From Albibeggiatoa sp964388965 (lineage in GTDB: Bacteria; Pseudomonadota; Gammaproteobacteria; Beggiatoales; Beggiatoaceae), in the NCBI GenBank assembly GCA_964388965.1, contig CAYMCP010000041.1:1-32948 (forward strand): a stretch of 32,948 nucleotides of DNA. Direction: 5' to 3'. Made by a program: the position numbers and the translations under genes. Below the pieces are notes generated by a model, which worked only from the letters and a program-made list of their open reading frames with translations, did not search any database and was not told where the DNA came from. Position 1 is the first letter of the stretch. Every line of letters starts with the position of its first letter. Shown here piece after piece: positions 25,067 through 32,658 of this stretch.

Positions 25067-27325
25067 TTAAATTATTTTCATATCTAATTTCAACGAAATT
25101 GCTTTTAATAGCTTTCGATTAGTAACAACTTCGTAATATTCTTGGTGGTTTTTTTTGTAATTACTGGTATTTTCCTGCCAAATTTGCACATAATCGCGCC
25201 GAATGACTACAACATGCGATTTACCTCTTACATCTTGATATTGCCCAATAAAAAATTCATTCACTCCCACATTGGGTAATTTTAACTTGATGGAGCGCAA
25301 TGCAATTTCTTTATCTAATTTGTGAAAAGCAGCTTGTTCCAACTCAATGCCATTTAAATTGTAACGAAATGTTTCCATACCTTTTTCGCCTCTGAAATTA
25401 TCCGTTTTAGCGTGCTGAAATACCAAAACATGAGTTAATAAATTTTGATTTGCGAACAATTGACGTAATTTCCAAGAACAAGACGATAATCTATCAGCAT
25501 AACCAATCGCCGGTGAAATCATAATGCGCTGGTCGCCGTCGTATAAAAAAGTAGGGGCTTCTGGTGAATAACAAATACCAATACCCAATTCCAAAATGGG
25601 TAAATTCTGCTCTTGACACACTTGATTTTGAGTCGCCACAACTTCCAGCATTTTGCGTGCTAAACCACAAGCACGTGCAACTGCAAACCATTGTTCTGGT
25701 TGTGATTGATATTCAAAAAAACTTAAAATAACCGCATCACCTTCAATAAACACTTTTTCACCACCAAAATCTTTAATTAATTCTCGAATCGGATTAAAAA
25801 AATGTAAATTAAAATGTGTCGCTGGATTTAGCCCACGTTTACATAATTCACTTACAATTGTGGTCGAACCACGTAAATCTGCTTTCAAAATCACATGACA
25901 ACGAATACTTGTATTGCTTTCTTCGGCGTATTCTTCCGCTAATAAAAATTCATATAACATATTATTACTGCGTGATAATTGAATATAGCTTTCATCTTCA
26001 AGTAAATGAATTGCATCTAATTTTTGCTGTAATAATTTCTGAAATTTTAAATCACGCCGATATGTAGTAAAATCTTGGATAAATTGAGATAAAATGACAG
26101 ATTTATCCTGTTTCAAAGCTTGACGCAATCGTTTTTGAGTTGCTGATAATTCATTAATAGATAGCTCTTTATTATCATTTTTTCGATTTGCTCTCAGTTT
26201 TAATATGTTTTTAAATTTATTATTCATTGTTTGTGCATCTATTTCTCCACATAAATAACCAAATAATACTTTTGGTTCAAATAGATGGTAATAGTGATGA
26301 TACAATCTAGGTAATTCATAGCTTGCAAGAATAGCTAGCAATATATCCATTCCAAGCGATTGTTCTAAAAACTGTATGGCTTGTTTTTGATAGTCTAATT
26401 GTTGTTGTAATATATCAGTTGATGATTTTTCTAATAGATTCTTAGTATATTGAATATCAAACAATAATTGCATTGCCTCTGGATTATCTCGCCATGAAAA
26501 AGCTTTATTATGGATGCTTGGATAGATTTTTACTGATTGAGTGACTAATTTAATAGGATATGTTTCAATCAATTTGATTAAAATATTATCTATTTTAGTT
26601 TGTAATTGGTTAAAACAAAAAGCGTGTGACAAACCATTTACTAACCACACATATTTGTTAAGCAACAATTCATCGTTATACGTTGTATGAATTAAGTTAT
26701 TGAATAACATAGGTTCTGGAATAGTCCATTGCACAGCAAATAATTCAGTACGCAAAGTTGCTATTTGGTTAGTTTCTACCCAACGCATTTGTTCAAATAT
26801 ATCATTGCTGACTTGATTTAAAGTATGGATTTTATTGTTTTGTATCCATTTACTTCTATCGTAATTTGCAACTGTTTGAGCATTTTGATTGCCTGTCATG
26901 CTAGTATTACGCAAATTTTGCAAAATCTCTTCTAAAGTTTGTGTTATTGTCTGTTGAAGAAATTTAATAACAGTCAGTTGTAAAAGTTGTATTTTATGGA
27001 TTTGTTTGTTCTCTTTGGCACGAATCGCAGCAGTTTTTAAAATATCAGTATATTGTTGTGCAAATTTTTCTAATTGTTTACGCACATTATCAGAAGGTCT
27101 GTCTGTGGCACGTTTTTTAGTCGTAGTGCGTTCTTCTAATAAGTCATGAATTAGCTGGGTAGTGGATTGAGTAAATTGTTGACTCAAATAGGTATCTATG
27201 CGCACATTATCAATCCCTAAATTGAATTGGCTCAAATCAATATGAGGATATTCAATAGTCCGTAATTTAGGCTTGAATTGCGGTTGTTGCGTACCTGATG
27301 GTGAGAAGAGTCGAAGTAGTGCCAT
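25067..27325 (-). CDS. Large protein with a divergent class III nucleotidyl-cyclase domain
   Basis: 752 residues from ATG 27325 (a TTG at 27385 would add 20 residues; neither has a ribosome site). Residues 1 to about 460 are helical, rich in Gln, Leu and Asn, soluble and not recognised. Residues about 475-640 form a class III adenylate/guanylate-cyclase-like domain: ILKADLRGST carries the first metal Asp (D483) and GGEKVFIEGDAVILSFF the second (D530). ISPAIGYADRLSS stands where active cyclases have VNxAaR: Arg612 is kept but the Asn is Gly, and the purine-selecting Lys seems lost. About 110 residues follow with no known motif. It could be a cyclase with altered specificity, or a nucleotide-binding scaffold. 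It converges tightly on ruvX (7 bases). Confidence 0.72.
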   Translation of the reverse strand: MALLRLFSPSGTQQPQFKPKLRTIEYPHIDLSQFNLGIDNVRIDTYLSQQFTQSTTQLIHDLLEERTTTKKRATDRPSDNVRKQLEKFAQQYTDILKTAAIRAKENKQIHKIQLLQLTVIKFLQQTITQTLEEILQNLRNTSMTGNQNAQTVANYDRSKWIQNNKIHTLNQVSNDIFEQMRWVETNQIATLRTELFAVQWTIPEPMLFNNLIHTTYNDELLLNKYVWLVNGLSHAFCFNQLQTKIDNILIKLIETYPIKLVTQSVKIYPSIHNKAFSWRDNPEAMQLLFDIQYTKNLLEKSSTDILQQQLDYQKQAIQFLEQSLGMDILLAILASYELPRLYHHYYHLFEPKVLFGYLCGEIDAQTMNNKFKNILKLRANRKNDNKELSINELSATQKRLRQALKQDKSVILSQFIQDFTTYRRDLKFQKLLQQKLDAIHLLEDESYIQLSRSNNMLYEFLLAEEYAEESNTSIRCHVILKADLRGSTTIVSELCKRGLNPATHFNLHFFNPIRELIKDFGGEKVFIEGDAVILSFFEYQSQPEQWFAVARACGLARKMLEVVATQNQVCQEQNLPILELGIGICYSPEAPTFLYDGDQRIMISPAIGYADRLSSCSWKLRQLFANQNLLTHVLVFQHAKTDNFRGEKGMETFRYNLNGIELEQAAFHKLDKEIALRSIKLKLPNVGVNEFFIGQYQDVRGKSHVVVIRRDYVQIWQENTSNYKKNHQEYYEVVTNRKLLKAISLKLDMKII

Positions 27326-27412
27326 ATCTATGATTGAGTCAATTTGTAATATTTTCTTAATTGCAATAAGTTGTCCAGTGTCCAACCGCGTAGATACTGG
27401 CTTAAAAAGGTG

Positions 27413-27456
27413 AAATTGTTATAATTTAATCCAATATTACGTGTTTTTAGATAGGA
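27413..27456 (+). repeat. 44-bp direct repeat, unit 1
   Basis: AAATTGTTAT at its left and GTTTTTAG.TAGGA at its right. It matches 27549-27592 at 36 of 44 positions by my count, in the same direction. The bases just before both units (TGGCTTAAAAA / CGGCTAAAAA) also agree. It lies upstream of the cyclase-like gene. Confidence 0.7.
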
Positions 27457-27548
27457 CGTGTCATAATTAACACATTGTGTCAGCATAACCTCAATTACAA
27501 TCGCTGACCATAATTGTCTCGCGTCTAGCCGATTAGGTGCCGGCTAAA

Positions 27549-27592
27549 AAATTGTTATCACTTAATCTGATATTATTCGTTTTTAGGTAGGA
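27549..27592 (+). repeat. 44-bp direct repeat, unit 2
   Basis: Second unit of the direct repeat at 27413-27456, 92 bases after the end of the first. It ends within 10 bases of the Uma2-like fragment. The pair could be the scar of a duplicated gene edge or target duplication of a lost insertion; the sequence alone does not decide. Confidence 0.7.
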
Positions 27593-27596
27593 GAGA

Positions 27597-27713
27597 ACCA
27601 ACGAAATTGATTATATCTACCCGGACGTGGCTGCTGTATGTGGCGGTGAGAAATTAGGAAATGAGCAGTTTGATATTTTGCTTAATATAATTGTAATTAT
27701 CTTGGTGTTATAA
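27597..27713 (+). pseudogene. Fragment of an Uma2-family (PD-ExK fold) gene
   Basis: One frame reads NEIDYIYPDVAAVCGG, then KLGNEQFDILLNIIVII, ending in LVL and TAA. This is the central motif of Uma2 (DUF820) proteins: YPDV.VVCG, then a variable acid-rich loop, then LLNPT.I.EVLS. Here the Pro-Thr of LLNPT and the catalytic Glu of the EVLS part are lost (ILVL), and a stop follows. An in-frame stop also lies just upstream, so only about 39 codons remain. Uma2 genes occur in many copies in filamentous sulfur bacteria and cyanobacteria. It is a relic, not an active nuclease. Confidence 0.55.
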
Positions 27714-27728
27714 AGTAATTATGATAAA

Positions 27729-28343
27729 TTAAAAATTTTGCAAAATCTCTTCACGTAACGCATTTAACTTTGCATGAAAAAAGTGATCAGCTTGTTCCAT
27801 CCAAACTAATTTAGGTTGTGGGTTTTGCGTTTGTACCCATGTCCTTACAGCATCAGGCGATACAATTTCATCTTGACCGCCCTGAATAACCAATGTTGGC
27901 ACATTACTCACGTAAGTTTCTGAAAAATATTGCACAGGCGGCGCGACCAACAGTAAACGACTAACATTTAAATCATGATGGGTGCGTAATGCCACAAAAC
28001 TACCGAATGAAAAACCACTTAACCACAATTCTGCTGGTGTGTAAGTTGTCTGAACCCAGTTCGCTACCGCACGCAAATCGTCGCATTCGCCCACACCATT
28101 ATCAAATTTACCCTCACTTTTGCCAACACCGCGAAAATTAAATTTTATCACACCCACACCCATTGCATTAAAAGTCCGACCTATCATATATACCACCTTA
28201 TTCGTCATCGCACCACCGTGAACAGGGTGAGGATGACAAACAATAGCATAATGTTGCGGATTATTTTCAGGACAGTTAATCACAATTTCCAATTGACCCA
28301 CCGCACCTTGAATCAGAAGGGTTTGCTCTTGATAATTTTGCAT
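27729..28343 (-). CDS. Alpha/beta hydrolase (COG2945-like)
   Basis: 204 residues, a compact alpha/beta hydrolase without signal peptide. The nucleophile elbow is GFSFGS with S112; D158 (GGQDEIVS) and H187 (ADHFFH) complete the triad, and CHPHPVHGGAMTNKVV (36-51) is the oxyanion-side loop typical of this dienelactone-hydrolase-like subgroup. It is intact. The substrate is unknown; members are annotated as esterases or acyl hydrolases without firm data. It starts 4 bases after the preceding gene of the rho-glycosyltransferase cluster ends, so it is the last gene of that transcript. Start ATG at 28343. Confidence 0.9.
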   Translation of the reverse strand: MQNYQEQTLLIQGAVGQLEIVINCPENNPQHYAIVCHPHPVHGGAMTNKVVYMIGRTFNAMGVGVIKFNFRGVGKSEGKFDNGVGECDDLRAVANWVQTTYTPAELWLSGFSFGSFVALRTHHDLNVSRLLLVAPPVQYFSETYVSNVPTLVIQGGQDEIVSPDAVRTWVQTQNPQPKLVWMEQADHFFHAKLNALREEILQNF

Positions 28344-28347
28344 CAGT

Positions 28348-29034
28348 TTAAAATTCTTTAAGAGATTGATTTATCAAAGGTTGTTCCATTGAAGCTAAAC
28401 GCATCCAAGCCGTAGGTAAATCATAACCCTGCTCTTTTAAACGCGCCAGTAAATTACGTCCTTCCTCACATAAAATTTTTTGTTGCCTCGGATCAAATAA
28501 ACTCATTGCAGCGCGTAATGAGGCATCATTTTCACTGAGTAACGAGGGTACAATTTCAATTTCACCAATAGGGGAATTAGGATGTAATAAATGTGCAATA
28601 AACGGATATTCTAATAGTGAAAAGTGCATGTAACGTGCAGATTTTTCTTGCTCTAAACGTTGGATTATTTCAGGATCATCGACACCACTAGATAAAATAG
28701 CTTGCATAATTAAATCATTCAAATGACGTAATCCTCTTTTCGCTTGGGAATAATCACCTCCTAAACCTGCACATTGTTCATATAAAGCATCAATTCTGTC
28801 CTTGAATTTTAAAACAACTTCTGCCTCAACCTGAGATTGTAAATGCGTCATCTCCCCTAGTAAACGTTCAAATTCATACTGAAAAGCTTGACGTTCCTGC
28901 TCGTCACGACGTTGTGCATCATCTACGTCTAACTGAGTGATTTTGTAGCCTAAATGGCTAAAAAGAGGATTTTTATATTGACGTTGTAGATGTCGTTCCC
29001 AACATCCGGGATGCTTGCTAAAATACACAGTCAT
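28348..29034 (-). CDS. Helical protein of unknown function in the rho cluster
   Basis: 228 residues from ATG 29034. This start is chosen because AGGAGG lies 9 bases before it and the ATG overlaps the glycosyltransferase stop as ATGA; an upstream ATG would extend 30 residues into that gene. Not recognised. The N-terminus reads YFSKHPGCWERHLQRQYKNPLF, followed by a charged coiled coil at about 35-80 (QRRDEQERQAFQYEFERLL) and more helices to the end; no signal peptide, membrane segment or catalytic motif is evident. Being coupled to a glycosyltransferase upstream and a hydrolase 4 bases downstream suggests a shared task in envelope or glycan work, but that is only context. Confidence 0.8.
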   Translation of the reverse strand: MTVYFSKHPGCWERHLQRQYKNPLFSHLGYKITQLDVDDAQRRDEQERQAFQYEFERLLGEMTHLQSQVEAEVVLKFKDRIDALYEQCAGLGGDYSQAKRGLRHLNDLIMQAILSSGVDDPEIIQRLEQEKSARYMHFSLLEYPFIAHLLHPNSPIGEIEIVPSLLSENDASLRAAMSLFDPRQQKILCEEGRNLLARLKEQGYDLPTAWMRLASMEQPLINQSLKEF

Positions 29035-29915
29035 ATAAATTTGCCTCCTCTCACAAGCGTCAAGATTGCTAGCATCGCAAAACGCAACCACACCGCACAG
29101 GTTACAAACAGCATAACAATCCAAGGATAACGTTGTTGAAAAAATTTGCGGTAAAAACGCACCATACCTTTGTGCTTATACCATAGCACTCTAACAGGCT
29201 GTTTGTCACTACACGCGCCTTTAATATGTATTACTTTAACATAGGGAATAAATAAAATTTTCCAGTTTTGTTTACGAAAACGCATAAACCAGTCTAAATC
29301 TTCACAATGTAAAAAATATCCTTCATCTAAACCACCAACTTGTGCTAACGCGGTTTGACGAATAAACATAAACGCGCCAGAAATACCTTCTATTTCAATA
29401 GGTTGAGTAGGTAATTGCTCTTTGGTTAATACAAAACTTTTAAAACGTGGATGATTAGGAAATAGTTTATCTAAATGCAATACCCGAATAGTTGAACGCC
29501 AAGGTGACGGTACGCTACGTCTTGATCCCGCTTGTTCTGAGCCGTCTGGATTACAGACCAGCACCCCTGCCATGCCTACATCTGTACGTTGGTTCATAAC
29601 TTTGCGTACTTGAGCAATGGTATCAGGTTCAATAAAACAATCTGGATTAAGAAATAATAAATAATCTCCTTTCGCTTGGGTTAAGGCTTGATTATTCGCT
29701 TTGGCAAAACCAAGATTCTGATTATTTTGTATCACGTTGACAGGCGCGTGAACGGGTAATGCCTGACTGAGTTGTTGGATACTTCTATCGGTTGAGGCGT
29801 TATCTACAACAAAAATCTCGACTGCAACTGTCGAAGCAAGTACGGCTGTAACACATTGGGTTAGGTACTGGCCACTATTGTAATTGACGATAACAACGGA
29901 GGTCAGATCAGTCAT
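29031..29915 (-). CDS. Family 2 glycosyltransferase, membrane-associated
   Basis: 294 residues. GT-A fold: VVIVNYNSG (7-15), VVDNASTD with D38, NLGFAKANN (68-75), and NPD with D92 in the place of the DxD metal site. Further on come GISGAFMFIR and the late catalytic block YFLHCEDLDWFMR, typical of rhamnosyltransferase-like GT2 enzymes (WbbL type). A hydrophobic segment (about 264-287) near the C-terminus probably anchors it to the inner membrane, where it would add a sugar to a lipid-linked glycan. It starts 2 bases after the rho stop and ends overlapping the next gene. Donor and acceptor sugars cannot be told. No other glycan genes lie in the window. Confidence 0.92.
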   Translation of the reverse strand: MTDLTSVVIVNYNSGQYLTQCVTAVLASTVAVEIFVVDNASTDRSIQQLSQALPVHAPVNVIQNNQNLGFAKANNQALTQAKGDYLLFLNPDCFIEPDTIAQVRKVMNQRTDVGMAGVLVCNPDGSEQAGSRRSVPSPWRSTIRVLHLDKLFPNHPRFKSFVLTKEQLPTQPIEIEGISGAFMFIRQTALAQVGGLDEGYFLHCEDLDWFMRFRKQNWKILFIPYVKVIHIKGACSDKQPVRVLWYKHKGMVRFYRKFFQQRYPWIVMLFVTCAVWLRFAMLAILTLVRGGKFI

Positions 29916-29917
29916 GA

Positions 29918-31174
29918 TTAACGCTTCATAGAGTCAAAAAATTCATCATTTGTCTTTGTAACTTTCAAACGATCTAATAAGAATTCCATTGCAGCAGTTT
30001 CTTCCATTGGATGTAACAATTTGCGTAAAATCCATACGCGCTGCATTTCCTCTTGGTCAAGCAATAATTCTTCACGTCGCGTACCTGAACGATTAATATT
30101 AATTGCTGGATAAGTCCGTTTTTCGGCAATTTTACGGTCTAGGTGGATTTCGTTATTGCCCGTACCTTTAAATTCTTCGTAAATCACGTCATCCATTTTA
30201 GAGCCTGTATCAATCAAAGCGGTTGCGATAATCGTTAAACTCCCCCCTTCCTCCACATTTCGCGCCGCACCAAAAAAACGTTTGGGACGATGTAAAGCAT
30301 GTGCATCCACACCACCGGTCAATACTTTGCCAGATGAGGGTACAACGGTATTATAAGCACGCGCTAGACGAGTAATAGAATCGAGTAAAATCACCACATC
30401 ACGCTTATGCTCAACGAGACGTTTAGCTTTTTCAATAACCATTTCAGCAACTTGGATATGACGAGTAGCAGGCTCATCGAAGGTACTTGATACGACTTCA
30501 CCACGTACGGAGCGATCCATTTCAGTCACTTCTTCAGGGCGTTCGTCGATGAGTAATACAATAAGATAACATTCTGGATGATTGTTAGAAATAGATTGCG
30601 CTATATTCTGCAACATCATCGTTTTACCCGATTTTGGTGGAGAAACAATTAAACCACGTTGTCCTTTACCAATCGGTGCAATCAAATCAATAATACGTGG
30701 CGTTAAATCTTCGGTACTGCCGTTGCCAACTTCAAGATTTAAACGTTCATTAGGAAAAAGTGGGGTGAGATTTTCAAATAGGACTTTATTTTTAGCTAAT
30801 TCGGGATGTTCAAAATTAATATCATTGACTTTGAGGAGGGCAAAATAGCGTTCACCGTCTTTTGGTGGGCGTATTTTACCTGACACCATATCGCCGGTAC
30901 GCAGATTAAAGCGTCTAATTTGGCTAGGAGAAACGTAAATATCATCAGGACCTGCTAAATATGAACTATCCGATGAACGCAGAAAACCGAATCCATCTTG
31001 TAATATTTCTAATACACCGTCTCCAAAAATATCCTCGCCTTTTTTTGCATGGGCTTTTAGTAGGGCAAATATAACGTCTTGTTTACGGGCTCTTGCAGTG
31101 CCTTCTAGTCCTAGTTCTTGAGCTAATTGCATTAACTCTGATGCTGTTTTTTGTTTGAGTTCTGTTAAATTCAT
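29918..31174 (-). CDS. rho: Transcription termination factor Rho
   Basis: 418 residues, against 419 in E. coli. The hexameric RNA helicase ends transcripts not protected by ribosomes. The N-terminal helical part (1-45) and the RNA-binding cold-shock-like domain with GFGFLR (61-66) precede the ATPase domain: Walker A PPKSGKT (179-185, K184), LIDERPEEVTEM as the Walker B/catalytic Glu region, and the Q-loop DSITRLARAYN. All are intact. It follows trxA, as in E. coli, but with a 305-base gap holding its own promoter. A glycosyltransferase follows 2 bases later, so part of a rho-led operon is inferred. Rho commonly controls its own leader; this leader is about 217 bases long. Confidence 0.97.
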   Translation of the reverse strand: MNLTELKQKTASELMQLAQELGLEGTARARKQDVIFALLKAHAKKGEDIFGDGVLEILQDGFGFLRSSDSSYLAGPDDIYVSPSQIRRFNLRTGDMVSGKIRPPKDGERYFALLKVNDINFEHPELAKNKVLFENLTPLFPNERLNLEVGNGSTEDLTPRIIDLIAPIGKGQRGLIVSPPKSGKTMMLQNIAQSISNNHPECYLIVLLIDERPEEVTEMDRSVRGEVVSSTFDEPATRHIQVAEMVIEKAKRLVEHKRDVVILLDSITRLARAYNTVVPSSGKVLTGGVDAHALHRPKRFFGAARNVEEGGSLTIIATALIDTGSKMDDVIYEEFKGTGNNEIHLDRKIAEKRTYPAININRSGTRREELLLDQEEMQRVWILRKLLHPMEETAAMEFLLDRLKVTKTNDEFFDSMKR

Positions 31175-31397
31175 GGTGTTGTAACAGACATGATGCCTTA
31201 GTAGAGTTGGATGTTTGGAATGAAAAGAAGACTATAGAGGCGTACCCACCACAAGCAGCAAGGTTGGAGTAATAGGTCACAAATTTCTTGCTTACCAACA
31301 ATACACGGTCTTCGCGCTTAGAAGCACATAGGTATGTTTAGGAAATGCCGTATACTATGTGGATTAATCTTGGGTGTGATATGATACGAACTTCCGG

Positions 31398-31426
31398 ATT
31401 ATAAAAAAAAATCAGTACGCCGTCAA
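31398..31426 (-). promoter_or_regulatory. Near-consensus sigma-70 promoter for rho
   Basis: On the minus strand TTGACG (31426-31421) and TATAAT (31403-31398) are separated by exactly 17 bases, which include a run of eight T. Start of transcription is expected near 31391, giving a leader of about 217 bases before the rho ATG at 31174. Eleven of twelve positions match consensus. It stands directly behind the trxA hairpin. Confidence 0.75.
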
Positions 31427-31427
31427 C

Positions 31428-31464
31428 GCATTTACACACAGAACTTTACCTATGTGTAAAATGC
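31428..31464 (-). terminator. Hairpin behind trxA, possible terminator
   Basis: Minus-strand GCATTTTACACATAG and CTGTGTGTAAATGC form a stem of about 14 pairs with one bulge and an 8-base loop. It starts 16 bases after the trxA stop. A T-run exists, but 17 bases further on and inside the rho promoter spacer, so it is not a classic intrinsic terminator; it may instead stabilise the trxA 3' end. Confidence 0.5.
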
Positions 31465-31479
31465 CCACTTGGCAAAAAT

Positions 31480-31806
31480 TTATAAGTTACTGTCAATGAA
31501 AGCCATTAATTGAGATTTATTTAAAGCACCAACTTTGGTAGCTTCTACGTTACCATCTTTAAATAGCATGAAGGTGGGAATACCGCGAATACCATATTTT
31601 GGAGGTGTTGTTTGGTTTTCATCAATGTTTAACTTAGCAACTTTCAGTTTTCCAACATATTCTTGGGCAATTTCATCTAAAAATGGTGCTACCGTTTTAC
31701 AGGGACCACACCAATCTGCCCAGTAGTCAACCAACACGGGCACGTCTGATTTTAATACTTCACTCTCAAAAGAATCATCTTTTAAAACGACAATATGCTC
31801 ATTCAT
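31480..31806 (-). CDS. trxA: Thioredoxin 1
   Basis: 108 residues, identical in length to E. coli TrxA (mature 108). Active site WCGPC (32-36), the buried Asp region VLVDYWADW, and cis-Pro77 in RGIPT. It is a cytoplasmic disulfide reductant for ribonucleotide reductase, methionine sulfoxide reductases and others. The order trxA then rho on one strand is the gammaproteobacterial arrangement, which supports the identification and the lineage. GGAG lies 11 bases before the ATG at 31806. The second thioredoxin in the window (5654-6025) has WCAPC. Confidence 0.96.
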   Translation of the reverse strand: MNEHIVVLKDDSFESEVLKSDVPVLVDYWADWCGPCKTVAPFLDEIAQEYVGKLKVAKLNIDENQTTPPKYGIRGIPTFMLFKDGNVEATKVGALNKSQLMAFIDSNL

Positions 31807-31906
31807 AGTTATTTAATCTCCGACATAGCAATTATTCCATCCTTGCGTCAAGTGAGGCATATATTTTTGTGTAAATCCTACACTGCTAATTGTGTTGGAT
31901 GGTCTA

Positions 31907-32010
31907 TTGACATCCTCCCTGCCCTGAAGGGTAGGGATTCCCAAGAGTGCGATTCAGCACCCAGCAGATATTTTAACCTAATGCGTATGCGTTTCAGTTA
32001 AAATCGGTTT
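31907..32010 (-). mobile_element. Right end of an IS200/IS605-type (TnpB) element, omega-RNA-like
   Basis: Minus strand: TTTTAACTGAAACG, AGGTTAAAATA, CTTGGGAATCCCTACCC, CTTCAGGGCAGGGAGGATGTCAA at the outer end (31907). GGGTAG..CTACCC-type and CCCTGCCC-type pairings give short stems, as expected of the 3' guide-RNA scaffold of such elements. The same ordered blocks occur at 7877-7970 (+). It overlaps the end of a broken tnpB reading frame (stop at 31978). The element has no visible left end, no tnpA and no intact tnpB. Confidence 0.55.
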
Positions 32011-32160
32011 CTGCCTCGTCGCAGAACTCAACGATTCCACTCCGCAGGCTAACACCCGATGTCATCGGGCTAACAGGTTCAACGCATCCCAAACGAGATT
32101 GCGTTAACTAGTTGTTCTACTTAATTGTGTCCACAAAAAAGACAAATTTGGGATGACCTT
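31978..32160 (-). pseudogene. tnpB: Remnant of a tnpB C-terminus
   Basis: Reading the minus strand, SSQICLFCGHN (32160-32122) resembles the first half of the TnpB zinc finger (SSQxCxxCGH). A stop and shift follow, then VNAI..FGMR in a second frame, and VLACGVESLSSATRQKP ending in LTETHTH and a stop at 31978, like the typical VLACG tail of these proteins. At least two frame breaks are present, and most of the gene upstream is missing or unrecognisable. It runs directly into the right-end sequence, the normal arrangement for a tnpB element. Confidence 0.5.
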
Positions 32161-32424
32161 TCGGCGGATTCTGACATGTTTCTTACTTTCAAATTTCCAA
32201 TGACAAAGCATCGCTTTGATTGATATTCATTGAGGATTTATGTAAGTTGTTTATTATCCAGCCGAAACAGGTTCAAAGCCAGTGCCTTATGCGACACAAA
32301 GGTGAAAATGATTTAAAATGATGTACTTAAACTCGCATACAGTGTACAGCACTGACGTGTAAGTGCGCATTCTAATGAAGTTTACAGTAGAAATCAATCA
32401 TTGATGAAATCTTTTTATTTGGAG
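32161..32424. other. Intergenic debris without recognised genes
   Basis: About 260 bases between the tnpB remnant and the third miniature element. The left part probably continues the decayed transposon, since no other sense can be made of it, but I see no readable TnpB motif there. No RNA gene or repeat was recognised. Confidence 0.35.
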
Positions 32425-32426
32425 TA

Positions 32427-32536
32427 GGAGTGACGCAGTTGAAGTGTTAATCAATTGATTTTCCTCGCGCATCGTCCTAACGGAGACCATTGGGACGAGG
32501 AAACAAGACAAATTTTTATTTGAACTGCGTAACTCC
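32427..32536. mobile_element. TA-flanked miniature inverted-repeat element, copy 3 (110 bp)
   Basis: Left end GGAGTGACGCAGTTGAAG, right end TGAACTGCGTAACTCC, with TA on both outer sides (32425-32426, 32537-32538). It contains the palindrome CGTCCTAACGGAGACC / ATTGGGACGAGG at 32463-32500. The left arm matches copy 2 and the right arm copy 1, so the three copies share a common ancestor with internal deletions or swaps. It is non-coding. Confidence 0.75.
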
Positions 32537-32658
32537 TATGGGTAAGCACTGTTGTTAGCCTTGAACAAATTTCCAAGCTCATGAATAACGCTATTAGCAC
32601 TAGAACTGGACTTATTTCTAGGAATACCGTCAAATATTAAAAGGTTCTTTTTGCTCAT
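32535..32658 (-). CDS. Small hypothetical ORF whose end falls in a miniature element
   Basis: ATG at 32658 opens a 40-codon frame on the minus strand, beginning MSKKNLLIFDGIPRNKSSSS and ending at a TAG formed by the junction with the miniature element. Without the element, joining the two TA flanks, the frame would run only two or three codons more (YSK, stop). No family recognised and only a weak AGG upstream, so it may be chance or a decayed gene start. Confidence 0.2.

Noticed and set aside
27326..27385. TTG start adding 20 residues to the cyclase-like protein
   Set aside because: Rare start codon and no ribosome site; kept as an alternative only.
27531..27546. AGCCG/CGGCT hairpin with A-run as a terminator or tRNA piece
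   Set aside because: Five to six pairs only, T-run orientation does not suit either flanking gene, and no cloverleaf can be drawn.
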